From contig JAEWPN010000088.1 in the NCBI GenBank assembly GCA_023399455.1, forward strand, positions 1 to 8,703: a DNA stretch of 8,703 nucleotides. The letters run 5' to 3'. This document shows positions 1 through 6,515 of the stretch, one piece after another. The notes beneath the pieces were generated by a model, which was not told where the DNA came from, did not search any database, and was given only the letters and a program-made list of their open reading frames with translations. Each line of letters opens with the position of its first letter. The stretch's first letter is position 1. Source of the stretch: Bacillota bacterium. GTDB taxonomy: Bacteria; Bacillota; Clostridia; Lachnospirales; Lachnospiraceae. The translations under genes and the position numbers were made by a program.

Positions 1-842
1 CCATCAAGGAAATTTCCTCGGCGGTAGACGAAGTGGCGGCAGGGGTACAGACTCAGGCGAAGGAAGCGGATAACAGCAACTGCAGGATGTCGGATTTTGC
101 GGTGAAAATAGATGGAGTCTGTGAAGGCGCAGGAGATATGACCAACACGGTAGACAGAGCTACCTCAGTGGTGGAGCAGGGCCGCGTTATCGTTGATGAG
201 CTGAATAAGAAGTCGGAGACCACGGTAGCCATTACAAAGGTACTGGTAGAGAATATCAACGACGTTCAGGAACGTTCTACGGAAATAGAGGGCTTTATCG
301 ATACGATCAGCAGTATTGCCAGACAGACCAATCTGCTTTCCTTAAACGCATCCATTGAAGCGGCCCGAGCAGGGGAAAATGGCAGAGGTTTTGCAGTCGT
401 TGCCGAGGAGATCAGAAAGCTTGCGGATGAATCCATGCAGGCAGGCAAGAGCATTAAGGACATCGTCGAGAATATTCGCGAGACCACAAGAAGAACGACG
501 AAATCGGCCAGGGAGGCGGAGACGATTATTTTTGCTCAGGCGACATCTCTGGAGGAGACTATTCAGGTCTTTGGGGAAATCAATAGCTGTGTTGAGAACC
601 TTGTGGACGGACTTAAGCATATTGCGGACAGCATGCAGGAAATCAATGGGGAGAAGGAGCAGGTTCAGGAGTCCATTCACAGCATTTCCGTGGTTTCGGA
701 GCAGTCTGCAGTGGCTACCGAGGAAGTCACCGCTACTTTAGATGATCAGGTTAAGATCGTTTCCGATTTGGCAAAGGACGTTGAATTATTGAGAAAAGAA
801 GCGGATGCGTTAGACCAGTCCATCGGAAGATTTATCGTATAG
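1..842 (+). CDS. Methyl-accepting chemotaxis protein, C-terminal signalling domain (5' partial)
   Basis: The frame is open from base 3 and the true start lies upstream of the window; the GTG at 33 is only an internal valine codon. The visible part is the cytoplasmic signalling helical hairpin of a chemoreceptor, which docks CheW and CheA and controls kinase activity. The hairpin tip lies at about 300-425 and carries the family core [20 protein letters not shown] followed by [15 protein letters not shown], close to the usual MCP consensus. The flanking sequence is heptad-like and rich in Glu, Gln, Ser and Ala, as in the methylation helices. The protein ends soon after the returning helix, with no obvious CheR-docking pentapeptide. 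Sensor, transmembrane and HAMP parts are outside the window, so the ligand cannot be judged. The next gene starts 55 bases later and I see no terminator between them, so read-through is possible. Confidence 0.95.
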   Translation, partial: IKEISSAVDEVAAGVQTQAKEADNSNCRMSDFAVKIDGVCEGAGDMTNTVDRATSVVEQGRVIVDELNKKSETTVAITKVLVENINDVQERSTEIEGFIDTISSIARQTNLLSLNASIEAARAGENGRGFAVVAEEIRKLADESMQAGKSIKDIVENIRETTRRTTKSAREAETIIFAQATSLEETIQVFGEINSCVENLVDGLKHIADSMQEINGEKEQVQESIHSISVVSEQSAVATEEVTATLDDQVKIVSDLAKDVELLRKEADALDQSIGRFIV

Positions 843-897
843 GAATATGGGCCATCCGTGAAATTTACAGACAGCAGGACAAAACGGAGGGTCAGAA

Positions 898-3159
898 ATG
901 TTTCGTGATGATTTTGTTTGGGGTGTTGCCAGCAGCGCCTATCAAATAGAAGGAAAAGATATAGAAGACGGGGGCGGGAAAACTATATGGGACACCTTTG
1001 CGGAGAAAGGAAGAATCGCGGACGGGCGGAATGCGAAAGCGGCCTGCGACCATATACATAGATATAAAGAAGACTTTGCTCTCATGCGGCTTATGGGAGT
1101 AAAGGCATACCGCTTTTCCGTCAATTGGGCGAGAATCATGCCTGAAGGTACAGGGACGGTGAATGAAAAGGCAATCGTACTGTACCGGGATATGATCCTT
1201 GAGATGAAGAAGAATGGGATTGAGCCGTATCTCACCCTGTATCACTGGGAATTTCCTCAAGCCTTGCAGGACAAAGGCGGCTGGCTGAATGGCGAAAGCG
1301 CCGATTGGTTTGCGGACTATGCCAGGGTTGCGGCGGAAAGCTTTTCTGATTTGTGCGAATATTTTATTACGCTGAACGAACCCCAGTGCTTTGTCGGTCT
1401 GGGTAATCTTACGGGGGAACATGCGCCGGGACTGAAGCTGTCTGTGAAAGACATCTTCCAAATGGCACATAATGTGCTTAAGGCTCATGGCAGAGCGGTC
1501 ATCAGCCTGAGAAAATATGCTAAGCGTCCCATAAAGATAGGATATGCCCCTACTTGTGGAATGGCTTATCCGAAGACGGACAGTGAAGCGGATATCGAGG
1601 CGGCAAAAAAGGTGCTGTTTGGCTTTTACAATCCGCTGGAACGATGGACGTGGAATGTGGCTTGGTTCTCCGACCCGGTATTCCTGGGGCACTACCCGGA
1701 AGAGGGACTGAATAAATATAAGGAATATCTGCCTGAAATCACAAAGGAGGACATGAAATTAATATCGCAGCCTCTGGATTTTATGGGACAAAACATATAT
1801 AATGGGTACATGGTAAGCGCGGGAGCAGACGCAGAGCCGGTGTTCGAGAACAGGAAGCCGGGTTATATGAAGACTGCTGCCGGCTGGCCGGTAACACCCG
1901 AAGCTTTTTACTGGGGAATAAGATTTCTCTATGAAAGATATGAGCATCCGATGTATATTACGGAAAATGGCATGTCTTGTCATGATGTGGTTTCTCTGGA
2001 CGGCAGGGTGCATGATCCGAACAGAATCTATTTTCTGGATATGTATTTATCCGCACTTCAAAAAGCATGCGATGACGGCGCAGATGTGAGAGGGTATTTC
2101 CTCTGGACATTTTTAGATAATTTTGAATGGGATAAAGGATATACCGAACGTTTCGGCATTGTCCACGTGGACTTCGAAACGCAGAAGCGCACGGTAAAGG
2201 ATTCAGCTTTCTGGTATCAGAAGATCATGGAGACAAACGGAAAGGAACTCAGTATCAATAAGCTGATGAGACAGATATTATTTTTAAATCCTATTTATAA
2301 ACAGATGGTTTGGGGTGACGAACGCTGGGGGGTAAGTGCGCATCCTCACGGGGACTGCGAGGTAAAAGAGGGCTTTTACAAGGGAAAAAAGCTTTCTGAG
2401 CTATGGAAAAAGCTTCCCGGGCTGTTCGGCAATTACGATGCGCAGAATTTTCCTCTGCTGGTGAAGCTGATCGATGCCAAGCAGGATTTGAGCATTCAGG
2501 TTCATCCTGACGATGCCTATGCGGGCGCCCATGAGAATGGAAGCCTCGGCAAGACGGAATGCTGGTATGTTGTGGACTGCGATGAGGATGCCAGTCTGGT
2601 CATAGGGCATAATGCCAGGACGAAGGAACAGATGGAAGAAATGGTTAAAAAAGGCGAATGGGAAAAATTCCTTCGGGAAGTTCCCGTGCGCAGAGGCGAT
2701 TTTATACAAATCGATCCGGGAACCGTTCATTCGATCAAGGGCGGCCTTATGATATTGGAAACCCAGCAGAGCAGCGATATCACCTATCGGCTTTATGATT
2801 ATGGAAGAACGCAGAACGGAAAGCCCAGAAAGCTCCATTTGGATAAAAGCATGGATGTGATTACCGTTCCCTCGCACGACATAGAAAATGATATGGAAAA
2901 TACTTTGGATTTGAATGTGAATTCCATGAACGTTCTCGTGTCCAACAAATATTACACGGTTTGGAAGCTGGAGGTAGCGAAGGACTTCACCATAAGTCAG
3001 GACTATCCTTTCATGAACATGAGCGTCATAGAAGGAGACGGTCTTATCAACGGCCAGCTCATTCAAAAAGGAGACCATTTCGTGCTCCCTGCGGACTTTG
3101 GCCTGATTGAACTTCATGGCAAGATGCAGCTGATCGCTTCGGCAGTGAAGCTGATATAA
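898..3159 (+). CDS. GH1 beta-glycosidase fused to class I mannose-6-phosphate isomerase
   Basis: One 753-residue frame encodes two enzymes. Residues 1-452 are a full-length GH1 retaining beta-glycosidase: Gln16, His116-Trp117, acid/base Glu161 in TLNEP, Tyr301, nucleophile Glu356 in YITENG, and Trp403, Glu410 and Trp411. The stretch NFEWDKGYTERFG is the form seen in enzymes acting on unphosphorylated sugars; the Ser/Lys/Tyr phosphate-binding motif of 6-phospho-beta-glucosidases is absent. Residues 457-753 are a class I phosphomannose isomerase (mannose-6-P to fructose-6-P). Its expected zinc ligands are Gln534 and His536 (QVHPDD), Glu554 (GKTECWY) and His611 (PGTVHS), with Arg631 in TYRLYDYGR. 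The linker is only about four residues (SINK). Compared from memory with Bacillus ManA, about 17 residues are missing after MVWG (473). The start has GGAGG seven bases upstream. No signal peptide is seen, so it should be cytoplasmic. Whether GH1 prefers glucosides or mannosides cannot be read from the sequence. Confidence 0.93.
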   Translation: MFRDDFVWGVASSAYQIEGKDIEDGGGKTIWDTFAEKGRIADGRNAKAACDHIHRYKEDFALMRLMGVKAYRFSVNWARIMPEGTGTVNEKAIVLYRDMILEMKKNGIEPYLTLYHWEFPQALQDKGGWLNGESADWFADYARVAAESFSDLCEYFITLNEPQCFVGLGNLTGEHAPGLKLSVKDIFQMAHNVLKAHGRAVISLRKYAKRPIKIGYAPTCGMAYPKTDSEADIEAAKKVLFGFYNPLERWTWNVAWFSDPVFLGHYPEEGLNKYKEYLPEITKEDMKLISQPLDFMGQNIYNGYMVSAGADAEPVFENRKPGYMKTAAGWPVTPEAFYWGIRFLYERYEHPMYITENGMSCHDVVSLDGRVHDPNRIYFLDMYLSALQKACDDGADVRGYFLWTFLDNFEWDKGYTERFGIVHVDFETQKRTVKDSAFWYQKIMETNGKELSINKLMRQILFLNPIYKQMVWGDERWGVSAHPHGDCEVKEGFYKGKKLSELWKKLPGLFGNYDAQNFPLLVKLIDAKQDLSIQVHPDDAYAGAHENGSLGKTECWYVVDCDEDASLVIGHNARTKEQMEEMVKKGEWEKFLREVPVRRGDFIQIDPGTVHSIKGGLMILETQQSSDITYRLYDYGRTQNGKPRKLHLDKSMDVITVPSHDIENDMENTLDLNVNSMNVLVSNKYYTVWKLEVAKDFTISQDYPFMNMSVIEGDGLINGQLIQKGDHFVLPADFGLIELHGKMQLIASAVKLI

Positions 3160-3199
3160 TGAATGTAATTTAAGAATATTATTAATAAGAAGATAGAGA

Positions 3200-3239
3200 A
3201 GCTGCCGCCTGAGCATATCAAAGGCGGTGGTTTTATTTT
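3200..3239 (+). terminator. Intrinsic terminator after the GH1-PMI gene
   Basis: The arms AGCTGCCGCCT (3200-3210) and AGGCGGTGGTT (3222-3232) pair over 11 positions, with six strong GC-rich pairs next to the loop and some G-U pairs at the base. The loop is 11 bases and the 3' side runs into TTTTATTTT. It lies 40 bases after the stop codon and should separate the fusion gene from the aminotransferase gene. Confidence 0.82.
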
Positions 3240-3279
3240 CTGCTATGTAAAGAAAGTTATACCGTAATCGGAAAAACTG

Positions 3280-3288
3280 TGATAGAAT
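3280..3288 (+). promoter_or_regulatory. Possible extended -10 promoter for the aminotransferase gene
   Basis: TGATAGAAT combines an extended -10 TGn with a hexamer matching TATAAT at five of six positions. No good -35 box sits at normal spacing; the nearest candidate, TTATAC at 3257-3262, would leave a 20-base spacer. The site lies between the preceding terminator and the ATG at 3340, where a promoter is needed. It would give a leader of about 45 bases. Confidence 0.45.
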
Positions 3289-3339
3289 AATTGCTGTGAA
3301 AGAATCTGATGTAAGCTTTGAAAGGAGAATAACGATAGA

Positions 3340-4527
3340 ATGATTGCAGCAAAATATAGAGACATGTTAGGCGCGAAATCCGTTATCAGAGAGTTGTCTG
3401 AATATGCAACTGCCAGAGGCAGGGAAATCGGTTATGAGAATGTGTTCGATTACAGCCTCGGCAACCCTTCTGTGCCTGCTCCGGAGAAGTTTAAGCAGGC
3501 GATGGTAGACCTGCTCGAAAAATGCGATCCGATGGCGCTTCACGGATACAGTCCCAGCCTCGGAATCATCTCCGTGAAGGAAAAGGTTGCGGAGTCCCTG
3601 AACAAGAGATTTAACATGAGCTATACATATAAACATATATTTATGACAGCCGGAGCGGCAGGAGCTATCTCTCATGCGGTCCGGGCCGTCACGGTGCCCG
3701 GAGATGAGGTGTTGACATTCGCGCCGTTTTTTCCGGAATATCATCCTTATATCGATTTGAGCGGTGCCGTGCTCAAGGTGGTACCTCCGAATACGGAGAC
3801 TTTCCAGATCAATTTTGAGTGTTTTGAGGAGATGCTTAATGAAAAGGTGATGGCGGTTCTGGTCAACACGCCTAACAACCCTTCCGGCATTGTCTATACA
3901 AAAGAGACTTTGGAGAAGCTTGCGGAGACTATGACGAAGAAATCTGAAGAATATGGTCATGATATTTATCTGATTTCCGATGAGCCATATAGGGAAATCG
4001 TATTTGCGGGAGTGGAGGATATCTACGTATCGAAGGTATACGATAACACCATTAGCTGTTATTCCTATTCAAAGTCGCTGTCCATCCCCGGCGAGAGAAT
4101 CGGATATATTGCGGTAAACCCTGCATGCAGGGACGCGGAGACCATCGTCAATATGTGCGGTCAGATTTCCAGAGGGATCGGACATAACTGTCCTTCCTCT
4201 ATTGTGCAGCTTGCGGTGGCAGAGGTTCTTTACGAAACTTCTGACTTATCCGTATATGAAACGAATATGAATCTTCTATACAAAGAGCTTACAGATCTCG
4301 GCTTCACCTGTGTGAAGCCGGGCGGCACCTTCTACATTTTCCCGAAAGCGCTGGAAGAGGATGCGAAGATTTTCTGCCAGAAGGCGAAGAATTATGATTT
4401 GATTCTGGTTCCGGGCGACAGTTTCGGATGCCCGGGATATTTCCGTATGGCATATTGTATCGGCACGGAGAAGGTGGAACGTTCTTTGGCGGCCCTTCGG
4501 AAATTCGTGGAAGCAGAGTATCGTTAA
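3340..4527 (+). CDS. PLP-dependent aminotransferase, class I/II (aspartate aminotransferase fold)
   Basis: This 395-residue cytosolic fold-type I aminotransferase moves an amino group between an amino acid and a 2-oxo acid using pyridoxal phosphate. Family residues are visible in order: the NTPNNPSG loop with Asn180, Asp214 and Tyr217 in SDEPYR (Asp pairs with the PLP ring nitrogen), the Schiff-base Lys245 in SYSKSLS, phosphate-contacting Arg253 in PGERIGY, and Arg369 in GYFRMAY, the usual carboxylate-binding arginine. Length is normal and no key residue is missing. The ATG at 3340 is preceded by AAAGGAG at 3321-3327, a slightly long 12-base spacing. The exact substrate is not determinable: aspartate, aromatic and alanine transaminases share these motifs. 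The patatin gene follows after 27 bases without a terminator, so the two are probably co-transcribed, though no biochemical link is evident. Confidence 0.93.
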   Translation: MIAAKYRDMLGAKSVIRELSEYATARGREIGYENVFDYSLGNPSVPAPEKFKQAMVDLLEKCDPMALHGYSPSLGIISVKEKVAESLNKRFNMSYTYKHIFMTAGAAGAISHAVRAVTVPGDEVLTFAPFFPEYHPYIDLSGAVLKVVPPNTETFQINFECFEEMLNEKVMAVLVNTPNNPSGIVYTKETLEKLAETMTKKSEEYGHDIYLISDEPYREIVFAGVEDIYVSKVYDNTISCYSYSKSLSIPGERIGYIAVNPACRDAETIVNMCGQISRGIGHNCPSSIVQLAVAEVLYETSDLSVYETNMNLLYKELTDLGFTCVKPGGTFYIFPKALEEDAKIFCQKAKNYDLILVPGDSFGCPGYFRMAYCIGTEKVERSLAALRKFVEAEYR

Positions 4528-4554
4528 ACTGTTATAAAAGGAAGGAGTATTGTT

Positions 4555-5400
4555 ATGTATCAGGCTGGTCTTGTTTTGGAAGGCGGCGGCATGAAAGGGA
4601 TTTATACTGCCGGTGTTTTGGATTTTTTTCTCGATAAAGAAATGGAATTTTCCTCTTGCTACGGTGTATCGGCGGGGGCCTGTCACTTATGCAGCTTTTT
4701 GTCGAAACAGAAGAAGCGCGGATATCGTGTAGGGGTGAATTATCTGGATAATAAGAGGTACTGCAGTCCTTACAGCCTTTTCACAACAGGGGATTTGTTC
4801 GGAACGGATATGTGCTATGATCTGATACCGAATTATCTGGATCCTTATGATTATGATACCTTTAATAAATATGAGGGTAAGGCCTATGCGGTAGTAACTA
4901 ATATCAGGACGGGAGAGGCGGAGTACATACAGCTTCAGGATATGCACAGCGATATTCAGGCGGTACGGGCTTCCAGTTCTATGCCTCTCGTATCCCGTAA
5001 CGTGAAGATCGGGGGAGAAATATATCTGGACGGAGGCGTAGCGGATTCTATTCCTATAAAAAAATCTATTTCCGACGGAAATAAAAAAAATGTGGTAATA
5101 CTTACTAAGGAGACAGGCTATCGCAGAAAGCCTTCTTCCGGCCTCTCGCTCGTAAAAGCCCGCTATGTTAGGTATCCCAAAGTATATGAGCTGATGAAGG
5201 AAAGACATAGAGAATACAACGATACCTTGACCTATCTGGAGGAGCAGGAAAAAGAAGGAAAGGCGTTCATAATCCGTCCTAAGAGGATAAGCGAGGTAGG
5301 AAGAGTGGAGAAGGATGCGCAGAAGCTGAAGGCTTTGTATGAGGAAGGCTACAAGGATGCACAGGAAAGCTACGTGGAGCTTCTGGAGTATTTATCGTAA
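4555..5400 (+). CDS. Patatin-like phospholipase family protein (YjjU-type)
   Basis: This 281-residue protein has the complete patatin catalytic set: the oxyanion-hole glycine loop EGGGMKG (residues 9-15), the nucleophile Ser39 in GVSAG, and Asp159 in DGG, forming the Ser-Asp dyad of patatin lipid acyl hydrolases. The opening LVLEGGGMKGIYTAGVLD resembles the bacterial YjjU group. The C-terminal part (about 235-281, with RPKRISEVGRVEKD) resembles the extra domain that follows patatin in that group, probably DUF6363; this is a recollection, not a search result. No signal peptide or membrane span is seen, so it is likely cytoplasmic or peripheral. The predicted activity is hydrolysis of acyl ester bonds in phospholipids or similar lipids; the natural substrate is unknown. 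The ATG has GGAAGGAG seven bases upstream. It sits 27 bases behind the aminotransferase gene, probably as the second gene of that transcript. Confidence 0.9.
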   Translation: MYQAGLVLEGGGMKGIYTAGVLDFFLDKEMEFSSCYGVSAGACHLCSFLSKQKKRGYRVGVNYLDNKRYCSPYSLFTTGDLFGTDMCYDLIPNYLDPYDYDTFNKYEGKAYAVVTNIRTGEAEYIQLQDMHSDIQAVRASSSMPLVSRNVKIGGEIYLDGGVADSIPIKKSISDGNKKNVVILTKETGYRRKPSSGLSLVKARYVRYPKVYELMKERHREYNDTLTYLEEQEKEGKAFIIRPKRISEVGRVEKDAQKLKALYEEGYKDAQESYVELLEYLS

Positions 5401-5418
5401 GGAATGAAGAAATAAAAT

Positions 5419-5445
5419 GAAAGCTTTCGTTATATATTAATATAT
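5419..5445. repeat. Two adjacent perfect palindromes upstream of uppP
   Basis: GAAAGCTTTC (5419-5428) is a perfect 10-base palindrome. Three bases later ATATATTAATATAT (5432-5445) is a perfect 14-base palindrome. They lie in the 104-base gap between the patatin and uppP genes. TATGAT at 5443-5448 overlaps the second one and could serve as a -10 box, but no matching -35 box is present. They may be operator-like; AT-rich palindromes of this length can also arise by chance. Confidence 0.4.
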
Positions 5446-5489
5446 GATGAAACAGATGGACGGCAGATGAAAAAGGCTGCACGCCTGTC

Positions 5490-5497
5490 GGAGGAGG
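5490..5497 (+). promoter_or_regulatory. Ribosome binding site that fixes the uppP start
   Basis: GGAGGAGG ends seven bases before the ATG at 5505. An in-frame TTG at 5499 is only one base from this site, too close to be used, so the ATG is chosen. The short hairpin AGGC-TGCAC-GCCT lies just upstream (5474-5486) and probably does not hide the site. Confidence 0.85.
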
Positions 5498-5504
5498 TTT
5501 GATA

Positions 5505-6338
5505 ATGATAGAAATTTTGAAGGCGGTGCTGTTCGGTATCGTGGAAGGTATTACGGAGTGGCTGCCCATCAGCAGCACGGGGCATATGATTCTGCTTAAC
5601 GAATTCGTTTCGCTGGATGTATCGCCCGAGTTCTGGAAGATGTTTTTGGTAGTCATACAGCTTGGGGCGATTCTGGCAGTAGTGATTCTGTTCTGGGATA
5701 AGATATTTCCTTTCGACTTGAAAAAGGAACCCCATATTAAAAAGGATATTTTTACTCTCTGGTTTAAAATACTGGTTGCCTGCGTACCGGCGGCAATTGT
5801 GGGAGTTTTGTTTGATGACTTGTTTGACGAGCTTTTTTATAATTATACATGCGTGGCAATCGCACTCATCGTGTTCGGTATTCTGTTTATCGTAATCGAG
5901 AATAGGAACATGAGTAAGAACAAGATGCCGAAAATTACAGATTTGTCACAGCTCACTTATAAGACCGCAGCTATCATCGGCGTCTGGCAGCTGATCGCAG
6001 CAATATTTCCGGGAACCTCACGTTCCGGGGCAACGATTATAGGAGCCTTGCTTCTGGGGGTATCCAGAACGATAGCGGCAGAATTCACCTTTTTCCTCGC
6101 TATTCCGGTAATGTTCGGGGCCAGCCTTTTAAAGCTTGTGAAGTTCGGGTTGGTATTCACTACGGCGGAGTGGACGATTCTGGCGGTCGGCATGATAGTA
6201 GCCTTCGTGGTTTCCGTTATTGTAATCCGCTTTTTCATGGGATATATAAGGAAACATGACTTTAAGATATTCGGATGGTATAGAATTGTGCTGGGAATCC
6301 TTGTTCTAGCCTACTTTATGATCTTTGCCCGCTCTTAG
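5505..6338 (+). CDS. uppP: Undecaprenyl-diphosphatase (UppP/BacA)
   Basis: This 277-residue integral membrane protein removes a phosphate from undecaprenyl diphosphate, regenerating the C55 lipid carrier used for peptidoglycan and other wall polymers; overexpression of the family gives bacitracin resistance. Both signature motifs are present: EGITEWLPISSTGH near the N-terminus (about residues 14-27, with the two glutamates, serines and histidine of the active site) and PGTSRSGAT at about 169-177 with the catalytic arginine at 173. Several hydrophobic segments fill the remainder, and the end FGWYRIVLGILVL is typical. Length is normal. The ATG at 5505 fits the strong ribosome binding site better than an upstream TTG. 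No clear promoter is visible, so it may be read from the upstream pair or from a weak site near 5443. No classical terminator follows. Confidence 0.97.
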   Translation: MIEILKAVLFGIVEGITEWLPISSTGHMILLNEFVSLDVSPEFWKMFLVVIQLGAILAVVILFWDKIFPFDLKKEPHIKKDIFTLWFKILVACVPAAIVGVLFDDLFDELFYNYTCVAIALIVFGILFIVIENRNMSKNKMPKITDLSQLTYKTAAIIGVWQLIAAIFPGTSRSGATIIGALLLGVSRTIAAEFTFFLAIPVMFGASLLKLVKFGLVFTTAEWTILAVGMIVAFVVSVIVIRFFMGYIRKHDFKIFGWYRIVLGILVLAYFMIFARS

Positions 6339-6347
6339 CTCACTTGT

Positions 6348-6378
6348 TTGTCGCTCTACTTTGTTAAAGAGTTGACAA
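6348..6378. repeat. Inverted repeat overlapping the -35 box of the next promoter
   Basis: TTGTCGCTCT (6348-6357) pairs with AGAGTTGACAA (6368-6378), ten pairs including one G-T, with one unpaired T and a 10-base loop. The right arm contains the whole TTGACA -35 hexamer. No T-run follows, so it is a poor intrinsic terminator for uppP. It could be an operator for the downstream gene or a hairpin at the 3' end of the uppP transcript. Confidence 0.5.
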
Positions 6379-6400
6379 GACAGTTGAATTACGGTAGACT
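6372..6400 (+). promoter_or_regulatory. Sigma-A type promoter for the Lys/Ala-rich small protein
   Basis: A perfect -35 box TTGACA (6372-6377) is followed after exactly 17 bases by TAGACT (6395-6400), four of six matches to the -10 consensus. Transcription would start near 6407 and give a leader of about 110 bases before the ATG at 6516. Confidence 0.75.
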
Positions 6401-6459
6401 TTTATGGATGGGATTGGGAAAATGTGGTATTTGGATTGTATTTGTGAGTTCGATTCAGT

Positions 6460-6486
6460 TCGGAATTCGATGAAATCGAAATCCGG
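6460..6486 (+). repeat. Hairpin in the 5' leader of the Lys/Ala-rich gene
   Basis: TTCGAT and ATCGAA pair perfectly around a GAA loop (6466-6480). Beyond one A-A mismatch the stem continues with CGGA and TCCG, plus a closing T-G wobble. It lies 14 bases before the ribosome binding site inside the predicted leader and has no T-run, so it is not a terminator. It may affect translation or mRNA stability, or be a DNA dyad bound by a protein. Confidence 0.45.
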
Positions 6487-6500
6487 CATAATCGAATGTG

Positions 6501-6507
6501 AAAGGAG
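6501..6507 (+). promoter_or_regulatory. Ribosome binding site that fixes the start of the Lys/Ala-rich protein
   Basis: AAAGGAG lies eight bases before the ATG at 6516. The in-frame GTG at 6498 is upstream of this site and would translate through it, so the ATG is the better start. Confidence 0.88.
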
Positions 6508-6515
6508 AAAAACCT

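Noticed and set aside
892..1692. 266-codon open frame on the - strand
   Set aside because: It lies wholly opposite the GH1 domain, which has clear catalytic motifs on the + strand; no ribosome binding site or recognisable domain supports it.
2401..3216. 271-codon open frame on the - strand
   Set aside because: It is antisense to the isomerase domain and the terminator, with no recognisable protein features.
5467..5502. Eleven-codon frame just before uppP (ATG at 5467, TGA at 5500) as a leader peptide
   Set aside because: It has no ribosome binding site of its own and its sequence shows no run of codons suggesting attenuation; short frames of this kind are expected by chance.
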